A DNA stretch of 64,000 nucleotides from Branchinecta lynchi (GCA_023053575.1 JAKZAP010000001.1:16446849-16510848), one strand, 5' to 3'; shown: positions 1 through 12,246, numbered from the stretch's first letter. Program-made: numbers and translations. Notes: generated by a model not told the origin, from the letters alone.

Positions 1-130
1 TTTGAAGCCAGCTGTTTTTTTTCTCACCTGTTCTGTTCCGTTTTGGTGTATCCTGTTTTGCCCTGTTCCTGTTTTTTTTTACCTGTTTAAACAGCCAAAT
101 CTGTTTTTTTGGGGCAACCCGCCTTATCAG
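1..130. repeat. CTGTTT-rich low-complexity block
   Basis: Runs of CTGTTT and CCTGTT separated by T tracts. The segment reading ACCTGTTTAAACAGCC near 80-96 recurs as ACCTGTTTTAAACAGCC near 2721-2738 in the same orientation, so the two blocks may bound one insertion or be copies of one dispersed repeat. Similar blocks lie at 50012-50130 and 53160-53275. Confidence 0.6.
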
Positions 131-498
131 TACAACGCATCTTTTCACTCAAGATTTCGATCATTTCGAAATGCCACATTCCAAAAGAAGCCAATTTGTC
201 AACCTTACCAGTGACCCACGCGAACTGTGGATGCGAAAACGGCTATCAAAAATATTGAGCAAAAATCAAGCAATAGTAGGAACAACAGCAAAAAATGGGA
301 ACTTCAGATACTGTAATATTTGTTCAGCTCAAGCTGACGGCAAATTGCATTTGACAGAGCTAAATGGATACGTAGTCAGCCAAGTCTCAGACTATACTGT
401 TGCAGCTTTCCGACCCTTCGTGGCAGAATCAGTCTTCGGGTCCAATATGAAACGCGCTCAAACGTGATTGGTAAAATTAAAACGTATATCATATCAGA
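131..498. other. Unclassified, no gene seen
   Basis: A 98-codon open frame (171-467, plus) has no recognisable domain, no supporting splice context and no second copy in the window. I do not call it a gene. Confidence 0.4.
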
Positions 499-900
499 GA
501 TGGGCGAATCCGATCATGAAAGGATTCGAATCCGAATCCAGGGCTAGGTACGAATCCGAGTCCGAACCCGAATCCACCATATCATGCTGAGGATTCGAAT
601 CCGAAATCGAATCCGACCTTAACAAAAATTAAATCATGTTCATAGGTTATAGTTCAAAAATCAGAGGGGACAAAAAACACTGATATTTCAGGTAATCAGA
701 TAATGTGATAAACTACTTAACATATTTGGTGGCGGACACCAAACGATTTGATTGTCTAAAGCCCACTGTGTAAAAATTAGGAAAACGGAAACTGAAAGGA
801 TGTAGAATAGAAATTTGAGCGGGTTCGTAAGATTGAGGGTTTGGAATCCGAGTCCGTATCCGAATCCAGCCTGAGAAGCAGAAGATTCGAATCTTCATCT
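499..900. repeat. Degenerate GAATCCGA hexamer-like repeats
   Basis: Two clusters (about 500-617 and 836-890) of GAATCCGA, GAGTCCGA and ATTCGAATC words. The open frame over the second cluster (841-1098) gives a Ser/Glu/Arg-rich peptide, which is the expected translation of this repeat and is not evidence of a gene. Confidence 0.55.
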
Positions 901-2717
901 TCTTCATTCAGATTCGACATCTCTGTATCATATATTGTGAACGAACAGCCTAATAACCATTCGCCCTTGACGTTTAATTCATCGGTCAATATGGGCCCAG
1001 TTGCCAGCGTTTGGATGTGGGGGGGGGGGGGGGAGTATCACCGAAAGATACATCTAGATGTGTCTTTGGGGGGGTCCAAAGACCCATCTGGACAATGATG
1101 TTCACGCATTCCAAATTTCCACCTTAGTACCAGGCATGTTTAGCAAGTTTGCGAATTTGGTCAGGCAATTTACTCTGGGCGATCCGGGCCCAGTTGCACA
1201 TACTTCGCAAAACGGTGGTAAGCCTTTAAAATTTAACTGAAAAGCCAACTAATTTTTGTGTCATTCAATTACACATACTGAATTATTGGGATTCTACAAA
1301 GGGAATGTTTTATTTCCACTATCTGCTCTAGTTATGACGTTCAGAATATGTGCGGCCGTCCCCACAACGCAAATTCTTCTATGACTCGGGAAATTTTTAT
1401 CTAAACACAAACGCTGTTTGGTCAGTGGTGAGATTGGTGAAGATTGTTTAGTGCCGGAACAAAAGGAAAAATCATAAATCTCTCTCGTAAGGCGTGCAAC
1501 AAAAATACAAGCGTATAGAGGTACCACAAATCACACGGAAATTCACTATTTGGAAACGATTATTCGTGAATAGTGGAAGAACGAAGTAACGCATTTCCAG
1601 CGGCCATTCAAGCTGTTTTAAGTGAATAAGTGATGGGTAACTAGATAATACTAGATTGTCCTATCCCAGCCTTTTTAGGTTAAACTTTAAAGGAAAGATT
1701 GGTCACTGGGAGAATTGTAACCAATTGCCCTTGAACCAAGAGTGTATCGGGGGTTGAATCCCAAAAGTCACAACTAGACCCCAAGGCCCACAAGTACACC
1801 GAGTTTCAAATTAGCATCTGTCATGGTTCACGAGATAAGAATGCCAAAATAAAACGGTGAAAACCGAGAACGGAAAACCGGCTATCACGGCCGCAAGAGT
1901 GGAGTGTTCATAAATGAACTTTCCACTAAAACCGAACATGTGATCACCAAGAAGGGCTCAGACGTCGTATTATCTGTTCAGCGAAGTTAAATGTGATTTC
2001 AAAAGACTAGTACTTTCAACTTAAAAAAGGCCAGAAAGGCTGAAATTAGCTTAGCGACATCACAAAATCAGCACCGGTTCATGATGTAAACAAACGATAA
2101 CTGGAATTCCTGACAGCATTTTTGGCACAACCTCAGTTCTATACGGAAAAGTTGAGATTTTTTCAACTTGATGATGAAAGTGAAACTCCGTTTCACGGAT
2201 TTTCGCAGAATAGTAGACCCACATTCAGCCGAGAAATCCGCGCGTTTTGAGCCTTGTATGACCATGCTCAAAAGAAACCACCGAGGAAACGCTATTCGGT
2301 ATTCTGATTGAACATGCATCTCTCGCGACTCCCCTCACAAAAAAAATAACCATCATCACCAACCACTGTCACGAAGTGAAGCTTGCTTAACTTTGAGTTT
2401 GTATGATCCGTAAACTTTAGTTTATTACCGATCACTATCACAAACAATCCAAGTGGAAAGGTAGGCTACGCGAACATTTCTTGTTAAGACAAACGAAACT
2501 TCCATGGCTCATTTTTTTTTGAAAAATTGTAATTCATTGATAAAGGTAGCTGGAATTCTGGACCAAGATATGTCTTGTTCTATGAAAAGAACTCGAAGAA
2601 AGGCATCTGTGCGGTGCAAGCAAGAACTATTTAAGATACTTCTTGGTACAGGGCAAACTATACGTGAACTGAACTATAAAAATTATAAAAAAAAACGGGA
2701 AATCAAATAATAAAGAT
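901..2717. other. Unclassified, no gene seen
   Basis: No domain-bearing frame or clear repeat family. Poly-G runs occur at 1020-1034 and 1068-1075. The text around 1225-1250 (AAAATTTAACTGAAAAGCCAA) recurs inverted at 48355-48385, so at least part is dispersed repeat. Confidence 0.4.
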
Positions 2718-2896
2718 AACACCTGTTTTAAACAGCCGGTTCTGTTTTTTTTCGCCTGTTTAACAGCTGTTTCTGTTTCGAAGTCATCATTTCTGTTAAA
2801 ACAGAACAGGACCTGTTTTCAAGATTCCTGTTTTCTTTCTGTTTCTGTTCTTATGTGACCTGTTTCTGCCTGTTCCTGTTTGAATGCAAAAACAGA
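2718..2896. repeat. CTGTTT-rich low-complexity block
   Basis: Second CTGTTT block, changing to the complement (AAAACAGAACAG) at its right edge. It shares an almost exact 17-bp core with 80-96. Confidence 0.6.
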
Positions 2897-4096
2897 ACAG
2901 TGCCCATGCCTAATCACAGCAAACCCTCGAATTGGCAAATTCCTACTTTCATCCTTTGACCCAGCCTTTCAAGTGCCAAATGCGCTTCTAGCTCTTGTGT
3001 TGAAGCCTTTCTTATTTCTCTTGCAGACCAGCTGGAGGCGACGTACGGGTAACAGAACACACATTCCTAAAATGTCACATCGGACTTGCGCAATACTCCA
3101 TTCCTGCCATTGGCTGAACCACAGGCCAATCAAGGATCACACACACAAACACAGTGATTAATGTGATGAACAATACGTAGTGATTGGGAAGAAAAAAGGC
3201 CACCAGTGTCGAAGTGGATCACTCTGGGCATATCTCTGGATCTCATACTGAGCGCGCATGCCTGGGGTCCTCAGTGAGAGTATTGCATCCCCATCCCACG
3301 AGTTCTAGTACCTGTACATCGAAGAAAACGTTTTTGTGCTATTTTTGTGACACCCACACCAGCAACCAGCAGCTTTGCGACAGCAGTGACATCTCAGTCT
3401 GTTACTTGCCATTCTTTTTTTCATTTCGTAGATGCGCGCCGGAGGGATGACCTGGCGGGAAATGAAAACACCAGGGAGACTGTAAACCTTACCGGAGACA
3501 CGTGCTTTTTCTCATTGCAGAGACAATTGATTTCCAGAATTTGAATTTGAATTTGAATTAACAGCACAAATTCGTATTGCCAGGCGCCCCTTTAAAAGCT
3601 TCTTGTTATGAAGTCCAGACCAAATGGAATTCGTAAGAGACTTTAGGTTCCGCTTTTTGATTCCAGGTTTCGTTTGCCTCGAAAAAATCTGGTTGTAGGG
3701 ATAATTTAGTCCCTCGTTCAGTAATTTTTGTGGGAAAATTACATATATCTAATAAAAGCAGTAGGCTATAATGTTAAAGGATAGGCCAATAGGTTTCTCT
3801 TGAGAGAATACAACAAAACTTATGCGTTTTACCGGCCGCATGATGTGAGTTGCTAAAAAAAATGTCAATCTATGCCCTTTTGAAGGCATAGATATATTAT
3901 CTGGGGTTACATAATAAAATCACCATTTTGTAGTTGAACAAAAAAAAATGCCGGTGGATCCATTTGCGATTTCACCACCGACAAAAAAATTCCGGGACTA
4001 TAACTTTGGATGCGGAAATTTCGGAAAAGATTACTTGAATGTGATTGCGAAGGTAACTACCACTAGGAGAAAGGGCGGTTCGTCGATCTCGGTTCA
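2897..4096. other. Unclassified, no gene seen
   Basis: Short overlapping open frames between 2880 and 3544 show no conserved motif. A few pyrimidine-tract plus AG sites (for example before 3029 and 3432) could be splice acceptors by chance. Nothing here supports an exon. Confidence 0.35.
3538..3560 (+). repeat. (GAATTT)n hexamer tail, possible LINE 3' end
   Basis: Three to four tandem GAATTT/TTGAAT units. Short simple repeats of this kind often terminate non-LTR retrotransposons. The upstream sequence gives no protein homology, so this is a suggestion only. Confidence 0.3.
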
Positions 4097-5093
4097 CGGG
4101 GGGGGGGGCCTTCTTAACGGTGTGTTCGCTGATCATTAGTAATATGAATGGAGCTAGTTTGCATTATTGTGGGCGGAACTAAGATTCTGAAACTCTGGCT
4201 TGCAATTTCGGGCGACAGCAGCTGTACGAGACTACGTTCACCAAAGGCCCATGGTTATCCACAGTCATTCACAAGGGCCTTCGAGTCCCGTGGTTTATCA
4301 GCGGTCTTCTCCCGCTATATGCGTCTTCGATTTCCGCTAGGTGGCGGTCAGGTACGACAGAATGTGAATGCTCCTCTTTCGGATGATCCTCCGGCGACGC
4401 CTGTATCCCTCCCCAGTGTTTCAGGGGGAACTTATTTTCCTCGGCCCTTTGTCGTTTTCTGTTTCTCCCAATGATGCGAATTGCATGCCCCAGACTTCCA
4501 TGACGTTCTGTATAGTGTTGGCTTTGTATTGTTAGATGCTACAGCCGCAATATTTTTAGACCCCTCCCATGTACTTGTACCGCAAGTACCGTCTCCTTTA
4601 ATTGTCTCATTCATCAACCCATGTCTCCCTCCACCTTGTACTTGTAAGCCAAGTAATTTTTGGAAGAAAAATATTTTAATATGCGCTTTTAAAGCGGTTG
4701 TTTGCCAATTTAGGTAAAGCAAGCCTACTAGTTAATGAAAATTTTGCTGCTGCTGTGATTTTTATATTGCTGTTGTGAGGATGGACAGAAAGAAAGGCTC
4801 AGTAATTAGTAGCTTGTCTTTTTGTAGGTATCGATTTTTTGTCTCCGTTTTTATGGACTTCTTGTTCCGTATCTTTGCCGATGGCTAGCTACCAACTAAA
4901 CTGCGCAACTTGGGAGCTCATTTGGATTACTGCTATAAAGAGAATTTCCATTAAAAAAAAAAAAAAAAAAAAGACTTGTCAATCTTACGAAATCGTGTTG
5001 CTCGCCGTTTACTACGACATTCTTTCAGTATCATAACCTTCAATTCTATGCTAATGGCTGTTCGTAACCTTGATATCTTCTTGTTAAGACTGT
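4097..5093. other. Unclassified, poly-G and poly-A tracts
   Basis: Contains a poly-G run near 4098-4108 and a poly-A run near 4952-4971. Overlapping open frames on both strands between 4148 and 4722 lack recognisable domains. Confidence 0.35.
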
Positions 5094-5377
5094 GGTTGCG
5101 TTCCCCCAACTTAACAGTTGTTAACAATCGTTACCTTTACTTCGGGGAGGGGCTAACTGCAGTTTTAACGATCGTTAACTTTTCCCAGTTCTACAATTGC
5201 TAATTATTTTGTAACGATGCTCACCGACCATCGTTGCAAAATAGTTAACAATTGTTAAGCTCTGGAACGGAAATTGTAGGTGGGTGGAACTTAACTTTCG
5301 AAATTAGAAACGTGGAACGCAAAAAGTTAACGATTGTTAACAATTTGTTAACAATCATTAAGCGGCGGAACGCAACC
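5094..5377. mobile_element. 284-bp MITE with GGTTGCGTTCC inverted ends
   Basis: The left end GGTTGCGTTCCCCCAACTTA pairs with the right end read on the minus strand, GGTTGCGTTCCGCCGCTTAA. Both arms carry repeated GTTAACAATCGTTA/TGTTAACAATTG words, so the whole element can fold on itself. The trinucleotide TGT flanks both sides (5091-5093 and 5378-5380), a 3-bp duplication that fits PIF/Harbinger-type insertion. No coding capacity. Confidence 0.6.
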
Positions 5378-5845
5378 TGTGTTTTACAGTCGAGCATGTG
5401 ATGTCATGTTGGTTAAACGGACTGTTCTTTGCCGATGGCAGGAGAATGACTTGTTGTAAGCATAGAACATATCTCTTTTGCCAGTTTCGAAACGATAGTA
5501 GTTGCCTGGGGCCTTCCTGAAGTATATGAACCAAGGTAAGACTGCCAAACAAGAACGGGTTAGAAAGTATGAAAATTATGGGTTCCGGCAAAAACTTGTC
5601 TGCCATCTGGATGTCGAGAAGATAAAAATCACTAAAATTTCATGCTTGTACACCAAACACTATGAGCATAATCAGTAAGGACCGCCTCTGATACTACCCC
5701 TTTGTTTCGGAAGTGAACCTGTTGCGCAGTTTAGTCGATAAAGGGTATGCAGTACTGTTGATATTTCGGTGGGTTTTCTTTTATCATTCATTCCTCCGTT
5801 CTCCGGATTCGCTACAAAAAGCCCTGGTTTCTAGGACTTCCTATA
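5378..5845. other. Unclassified, no gene seen
   Basis: An 82-codon minus-strand frame (5358-5606) overlaps the MITE end and has no recognisable motif. Confidence 0.35.
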
Positions 5846-6288
5846 CTGTCAGAAGTTTGATAGCGTTTAGTACAAGGATGCGCAATTTCAGAATGTTATC
5901 TGCGAGTGTTCAGAATATTCCGGTGTGACATTTTAAATGTTATTTTTTCTTTGTTTTTAAACATTATTAAGCTTCTGAAAGTGTTGGTGGCAGCCACTTT
6001 TCTTTAAGCTTGCTCACTCACTTTTACGATGCCCCGTTTTCAAACAAGATTATTAAAATATTTTTAATAGTTTCTGTGTTAACACTGCAAACTGATTATC
6101 AGTTAATCTTTATTGAGAAAGGGATAACAGCGCCACTGCGTTGGAACTTTAATCAAGTTTAACATATAGATGCGCATCCTCGTGCTAAATACTGTAACGG
6201 ATGCCGAGAATATTTATCTTATGACCCTTTTAATTATTCTTTCGACAAAAGATAATACTTAAAAAGGGTACTTTTAAACTTCTGACAG
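5846..6288. mobile_element. Mariner-like MITE, CTGTCAGAAGTTT inverted ends
   Basis: The left end CTGTCAGAAGTTTGATA pairs with the right end AAACTTCTGACAG. A TA dinucleotide flanks each side (5844-5845, 6289-6290), as in Tc1/mariner elements. Length 443 bp, with no transposase frame. Same family as 6397-6675. Confidence 0.55.
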
Positions 6289-6396
6289 TAGGCCTATAGT
6301 AGTAGCATTGACAGTGTATGGTCGGCTTAAGATAGCAGTCGAAATATACAGGTTTAGCGGGTCGTGAGAAAGGAGGAACAAGCTGGTGAAATATTA

Positions 6397-6675
6397 CACT
6401 GTCAGAAGTTTCATAACAGATAACACAAGTATGCGCGGTTTCAGCAGATAAACACTTGGAATGTTTTTATCATTTTGCAAGCGTTATGCATATTAAGCTT
6501 TGCCAGGAAGAGCAGAATAACTGCCGAAAAAACATTGCTGACTTTTTGTTTGTTATCATGGTATCGGAAAAGTCAGCAGTTGCTTTTTCTGCAGTTGTTT
6601 TGCTCTTTCTGGCAATGCTTGGTATCTGCTGAAACTGCGCACCTTTTGTTATCTGCTATGAAACTTGTGACAGTG
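6397..6675. mobile_element. Mariner-like MITE, 279 bp, long inverted ends
   Basis: Starts CACTGTCAGAAGTTTCATAA and ends in the near complement TTATCTGCTATGAAACTTGTGACAGTG, flanked by TA on both sides. The arms extend over roughly 55 bp and include GCGCGGTTTCAGCAGATA and its complement. Related ends occur at 7124-7226 and 41085-41180. Confidence 0.6.
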
Positions 6676-6677
6676 TA

Positions 6678-8236
6678 GGGGCACTTGGTTATGTACAGGT
6701 GCAGTTCAAAGTATTATTAAATGTGTATGCGAAGTTTCATAGTGTTAAGAGAGTATAATGTTGCGTTTTCTGTCCTTTTCTCATCTGTCTTGCTGTCCAC
6801 ATTCTCGTTCCTTTTTTGTAGAAATCCAAATCATCGAGACGATACAAGCTATTTAGCGGAAACGCGTTTAATAAGAGCTGGAACTGTGCCGGAAACTGCC
6901 GTCGTGACTCTAATCTTTCGATGTGGTTGTAAATATGAAGCCAAGAAGTAGGTATGGACACCCTCATAAGTTTCGTAAAATGCGTAATTTTAACAGATAT
7001 GGGACAACATGTTGACGATACATAACACCTCCACTATACTCTTCTAAGTGGTTATTTTTTCGCTAAAGGAACATTGGGAACCATGCCTAAGATCTATGTT
7101 TTTACGGAAACGTAACACTTAAAGGCTCATGACACAAATATTCTGTGATTTCAACAGATATTTTGTTATCTCATATTTGTTGAAGCTGTGCATCCTTATG
7201 TAAATATTATGAAACTTCTGGCAGTGTAGAGCCACGTTTCGTCGCCTATGGACCTGCTGCGAGGGCGTCAGGATTGGCTATACTCAAGTCCTGAAATGGC
7301 GTGTCACATTGCGTTAAATTTCGCAAAATCCACTCTGGATGTGGTGCAAAGTTTTTCGGAAAGCAGCACTGTTTGATCCGTCTGCCATCTACGTGTGCAG
7401 AACGTACTTAAATAACTTAACTTTAGAACTGACGCGTAGTCACGAGATTGTTGAGGAGAAAAAATTGCGAAGCTATGTAGCAACCGGTTGCTGTCACGAT
7501 TCTTCTTCCAACAGAGTCACACCGCCAGATTATCAACCTTTAATACGCAGTTCTGCCCCCTCCCTCCCCCCCCCCCCCCCCCCCCGCCGGCGCCGCTGAG
7601 ACAACAAAAAAATATGCTGTTGCTTTAGTCCGTAACTACCAGGGTGTATTTCCTTCGTTAAGCTAAGAAAATATCACGAAACATAAAAAGGCAAACTAAA
7701 AACCTTGTAGAATACGCTGCCTTCAGCTGTTTCCGTTCTCGCAACAGGAGATATGCTCACGTCCATGCCAGACAAAAATTCCGCAGACATGACGCAGTTT
7801 AAGTGTAAGATTAGAACAGAACATTAAATTTGTGACCATCATCAACGGTCGGGTCTTGAGGTGCATTAGATAAATACGGACAGCCTTTACTCTGGCCCTT
7901 GAAATGGTGGGGAGAGCGTAAAAAAGTGTTTTCGCATGATTTTTAAGAAAGTAAATAAAAACTCAGGGAAAATTTACAGCTCTTGTATCGTCTTTCGCTT
8001 TATTGATATTTTGTCCGGTTTCTTCAGATCCTGTGTAGAAATTTATTTTTAATTCTGTCAATACTATACTCGTATCTGTTTTATTGTGTTCTATAATTTT
8101 CTACAATTGATTTTGTAGTAAAGCTGTTTATCAATTATTTTTCGTGTATTTGTCTCAAATTGTCAGTTGTTTTTTTACTCGGGTAAAAGGGCCCTCGAAT
8201 GCACAGTTGATCAGATACTGTTTCTGCTTCTTTTTT
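6678..8236. other. Unclassified, with a MITE end and a poly-C tract
   Basis: 7124-7226 resembles the inner arm and right terminus of the 6397 MITE (GAAACTTCTGGCAGTGTA). A C run lies at about 7566-7585. The 86-codon frame reaching into the C run (7339-7599) has no recognisable motif. Nothing else is classifiable. Confidence 0.35.
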
Positions 8237-8457
8237 TTACGGTACAAGACGGATAAGTCAGCTACATTTTATTAGAGCTATATTTCATCCCTTTAACAAG
8301 GGTCCTCTTCAGGCTCAAGCCGGTCAAGCTGGAAAATGAACTTGTGGAAAAACAATTTGAGATTCTTCCTTAAATATCTGATTTTGTTAACTTCTTCTCT
8401 GAAAATTGGTTGGAGTTAAAGCTGGTGCTTTGATTTCATTCTGGACACGGGCTGCTG
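8237..8457 (-). repeat. Dispersed repeat U, left arm, first part
   Basis: Closely similar, in inverse orientation, to about 17950-18150. Shared words include GGTCCTCTTCAGGCTCAAGC and GATTTTGTTAACTTCTTC. It is cut at 8458 by Family A copy A1 and resumes at 13331, as the uninterrupted right arm shows. Confidence 0.65.
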
Positions 8458-9099
8458 TTTTTGGGATCCCAAAACGTAAGTGGAGGGATACTATGACATC
8501 GTAAAAGCTGTCCGTCTGTTAGCACGATAACTCTCGAAGGGAATGAGATTCTGATGAAGCTTGGTGTGAGGACTCTTTGGGTAGAGGGTAAGGTCAAGTT
8601 CGTAGATGGGCTCTGTAGCCTTACATTTAGGGGTGGGGTAGGGGGTTGAAATTAAGGGGCAAACAAAATATTCTTAAACAACTAATTTGATGGTCGATTA
8701 TGAGGTAAGAAGACATGCTGGAAACGAATAGGCAAAACATTTTCTCGTCCGACAAGTAGTTCGCCCGGAATCCGGCAAAAACCGAAAAGTTGGTTAAAAG
8801 TAAAAGTTTCATTTGAAGTTGATTAAATGTTCGATTTAGGGGTAAGAAGACATGTTGGTCACGACGGTGAAAACCATTTTCTCGCAGGACGAGTAGTTTG
8901 TCTGGAATCCGGCAAAAAACGGAAAGTTGGTTAAAAGTAAAAGTTTGATTTGAAGTTGATTAAATGTTCGATTTAGAGGTAAGTAGACATACTAAACACT
9001 TGTGTGAAAAGCACTTTCTGCCCGGACAACCAATTCGACCGGAATCCGGCCAAAACCGAAAATTTGTAAAAAGTAATAAGTTTTATTTGAAGCTGATTA

Positions 9100-9771
9100 T
9101 GTTAAGAGGATGGACGAGTGGAGGCGAGGTTTAATGAAGATAAGGCTCCTGGGGTGTGGGCTGAAGACATTCTGACACCGTAGGTGCCCACTAGCCCCAG
9201 GACCAGTCAGGAAACCGGACAAAAGAGACAAGGGAAAGTCTCAGGGAATTCTATAGCTCAGCCGCAGTCAATCCAGAAATCCCTAATCAAGCTGGTTCAC
9301 ATATCCTAGCGAAGCTGGAATTCACATATCCAGTCAAGCCCGAGGCCTACTAGCCGAGATGGACCATAACGTCTATAGTTAATTTATCTATGTAAATCGT
9401 GTACAAGAGTGTGACACATATAATATAGCACTAATGGGTCCCTAACTAAATATGTAAACTGGTTCTTACCATAAATTATAATACAGAGTAACGGAGGTCT
9501 TACTCCGACCAAGGATGAAAGAGAACTACTTTTGGCTGCCGATTCATTACGCAGCCAAAATACTTAGAATGAAATGGATCAAAGCCTGACCTCGGATTAG
9601 CGAGCAGCTAACTGAAGCTAGGATAAAGACCGAGTGACCTATTGTCACGATGCCGGGAAATTAATGATGGTGATGGAAACCGAAGAGATATATAGAAAAG
9701 TAGGCGATAGATGGAGGGAATAACTAGGAGGACTATTGCAGAGCAAAGTGCTATGGGATGTCTCCATAACA
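9100..9771 (-). repeat. 3' LTR
   Basis: 672 bp, TG...CA bounded with 5-bp inverted tips TGTTA/TAACA. I see no difference from the LTR at 12247-12918 when the two are read side by side. On the minus strand a TATA-like stretch (CTATATTATATG, about 9417-9428) could be part of the promoter. Confidence 0.9.
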
Positions 9772-9785
9772 CACCTCCCCCCCTT
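9772..9785 (-). other. Polypurine tract of the LTR element
   Basis: On the minus strand the bases abutting the LTR read AAGGGGGGGAGGTG, an almost pure purine run in the position used to prime plus-strand DNA synthesis. It fixes the element's orientation together with the primer-binding site. Confidence 0.75.
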
Positions 9786-9960
9786 GGGCAGAGTGGTGTA
9801 CGGGCAACAAAAGATTCTACAATGTTTCCATTCCAGCCCCACCTACTAACATACCATCGATAGCTAAGCCATCGCGGCAACCCAGGTTTCTGACAGAGGG
9901 GGCAATCAAATAAGTGTGAAAAATCAAAGCCCACTCTCTGTTCAGTTAGTTCAGGGTCCT

Positions 9961-10365
9961 TTATTGAGCTTCAGTCCTACTGACCTTACCCTGACCACAC
10001 GAACCAAACCAAGCATAAAAGTGGTCATGGTATTCTTGTGGTTGGTGAAAATCAGCTCGATGGGCCGGGTATTGGTAGGCGGGATATTGCGGTACTTGTG
10101 GTCGGTAATCAGGCATACACTGAGACCACCGAGACAAAGGTTCTGCCGGAGGATTGTCAAATTGTTGCGAACATTCATCTTCAAAAAATAACCGAGATGC
10201 GAGGGGTCGCGATGTCTGGGGTCGAGGGGCAGGGAAACGAGAAGGATCAAAAAAGTTTTCCATTTCCGAGAAAAAAAAAACAAGACCAGAATAATCAAGG
10301 GTATGAATGTCCGCAATAACAAAAACCAATCCAAATTGCCAAAAACACCAAAAATATTCGCTCAA
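9961..10365 (-). CDS. 134-codon ORF in LTR element, unknown function
   Basis: The only sizeable sense-strand frame of the LTR element. It sits just upstream of the polypurine tract, where full-length elements carry the end of pol or an extra ORF. The first 34 residues are hydrophobic and aromatic. From the internal Met at residue 35 the product is rich in Pro, Gln, Tyr and His (for example PQYPAYQYPAHRADFHQPQE). I see no zinc knuckle, protease triad or polymerase motif. It could be a relic of gag, a small accessory protein, or a chance frame. An overlapping minus-strand frame at 9951-10334 is equally unrecognisable. Confidence 0.3.
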   Translation of the reverse strand: MSEYFWCFWQFGLVFVIADIHTLDYSGLVFFFSEMENFFDPSRFPAPRPQTSRPLASRLFFEDECSQQFDNPPAEPLSRWSQCMPDYRPQVPQYPAYQYPAHRADFHQPQEYHDHFYAWFGSCGQGKVSRTEAQ

Positions 10366-11309
10366 AAATTCATGAGAGAAAGTTCTGACAAAAAAAAATA
10401 TCGAAAAATGTGAAAATAACGCTTACAAAAGTATATGGTTTACAAAGACAATGGGAACAAGCTCGACTGGACGTGTAAACTCAGACTAAACTAAGACGCG
10501 GAACCAACTTGATATCTAACCAATGTTTTTACTTCATGAGGGAAAAAAAATATGTGGCATGAATTAATGGCATCAACCTTAAATTTATTATCAAAAGAAA
10601 ATAGGCCAGAGGCTTCATGCGAAATCACCGCATCCGGATGGCGAATAAACACACATACGCTAGATGGCGATCGAAACGCAAGAAAACCTGAAAAAAAAAT
10701 GTGGTGGTGGGGGAGGGATGACAGAGGGAACGACTGGCGAAACGCACACTACGTCTATGTGGCAAATTACTACACACATTTAGACCGAAACCAGTCGAAA
10801 TTCGACGAAAATGTCACGAATGAAGTGCGATGTACATTCTTGAGAGAGTATCTATCTCCGCAAGAAAAATATACAAACAGATCACCACCAAACAAAAAAA
10901 TAAACTGGCCGATAGGGGAAAATGAAAAATTAAGGATAAGCCGAAAAAAATGCCACAAATAAAAATACGACGTCCCTGAATCACTCCATAGGGCTTGAAA
11001 ATAGTGCCATATAGACAACGTCGAAAACGAAAGGCGAGAAAGGTTGATCTTATTCCGAATAACCATAGCTTTCACGAAAAGAAAATTTTATGTCGGGGAA
11101 CTAAACAGAATAATCGTCATGGAATAATCGCATGCAAAATTACGTTTCCAGGTACGTGAAATATGAAATCATACGCGAATGCTAATTTATTAATGGTACC
11201 GCAAGCACGCATTGTCAGTGTTGAGAGCACTGATATAAAATAGACACGGCGAGATGACGCAATGATGTACCCCGGAGAATAAATTATTTTGCCGATGCGA
11301 TGACGATTA

Positions 11310-11845
11310 ACAGGATTTGCAGTCTGTGGCGCGAAAAACACTCACTTGACGACAAGTAGACAATAACAAATACTGAAGGGATGGACAAATCGCGATCTGT
11401 AGTGCGGCGATACACATACAACGACGACCGGAAAAATCCTGGAAGGCAAAGGGGCAAGGAAAAGAAAATCTGCAATCAGTGGCGCGACACACACACACAT
11501 GAAGACTGCAAAATTCCTGAAAAGGCGAAGAGGGCAGGAGAAAAGAAAATTCGCGGTCAGTGGCGCGAAATACACTCACATGGCGACCGGAAAAATCCTT
11601 AAAAGGGAAGGGGGAGGGACAAGAAATTTCTCAATCAGTGGCGCGAAACACACTCACATGTAGATCGGAAAATTCTTAAAAAAAAAAAGTAGGAGGAAAG
11701 GGGCAACGAAAATTCACAGTCAGTGGCGCGACACAAACTCACATGTAGACCGGAAAATTCTTAAAAAAAAAGTGGGAGGAAAGAAGGAAGGAAAATTCAC
11801 AGTCAGTGGCGCGACACACACTCACATGGCGACCGGAAAAATCCA
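11310..11845. repeat. About 80-bp tandem repeats in the LTR element leader
   Basis: Seven diverged units carry CAGTGGCGCGA...ACACTCACATG...CCGGAAAAATCC, starting near 11319, 11391, 11472, 11552, 11632, 11718 and 11800. A worn related unit lies near 10635-10700. The spacing varies (72-86 bp), so the array is not a coding repeat. It lies in the 5' half of the element, where packaging signals normally reside. Confidence 0.7.
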
Positions 11846-12223
11846 AAAAACTGTACAAGGGAAAACAAAAACAAAAGGATAAACCCGACATAAAATAATT
11901 TTCATATGTGAAGAAAGCCGACGGAAATATCAAAGAGCAAAAATGGAAAAACCTAAACCTACATTTTTGTTCTGGACTGACCGAGCTGAACCATAAAAAA
12001 AAATGAAATAAAATAAATAAGGGAGTTATTTTTATTTTGCTAAATTAAAGAGTAGGGCGGGTGGGTGGAAAAAAATTTAATTGTCGTGACCACGAACAAA
12101 AAATTTGGACGTGGGTCCTCCTTATTATGAAAAAATAAGGGCTTACAAAAATAAACTTCCCACTTCTGATACCATTGTTAAGAAGTTATCCCTGTTCTTA
12201 CACCTTGTTGAGAGGATGTGAGA

Positions 12224-12245
12224 TCGAATCCCACTTCTGACACCA
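12224..12245 (-). promoter_or_regulatory. Primer-binding site, complementary to tRNA-Leu
   Basis: On the plus strand TCGAATCCCACTTCTGACACCA lies one base from the LTR. This matches the T-arm and acceptor 3' end plus CCA of metazoan tRNA-Leu(CAG). On the element's strand it reads TGGTGTCAGAAGTGGGATTC. A second partial copy, CCCACTTCTGATACCATTGTTAAG, lies upstream at about 12160-12184 with LTR-edge sequence attached. Confidence 0.85.
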
Positions 12246-12246
12246 T

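Noticed and set aside
841..1098. Ser/Glu-rich protein gene
   Set aside because: The peptide is the translation of GAATCCGA-type low-complexity repeats.
10552..10962. 136-codon plus-strand ORF in the LTR element
   Set aside because: It is antisense to the element as fixed by PBS and PPT, and overlaps worn copies of the ~80-bp tandem unit.
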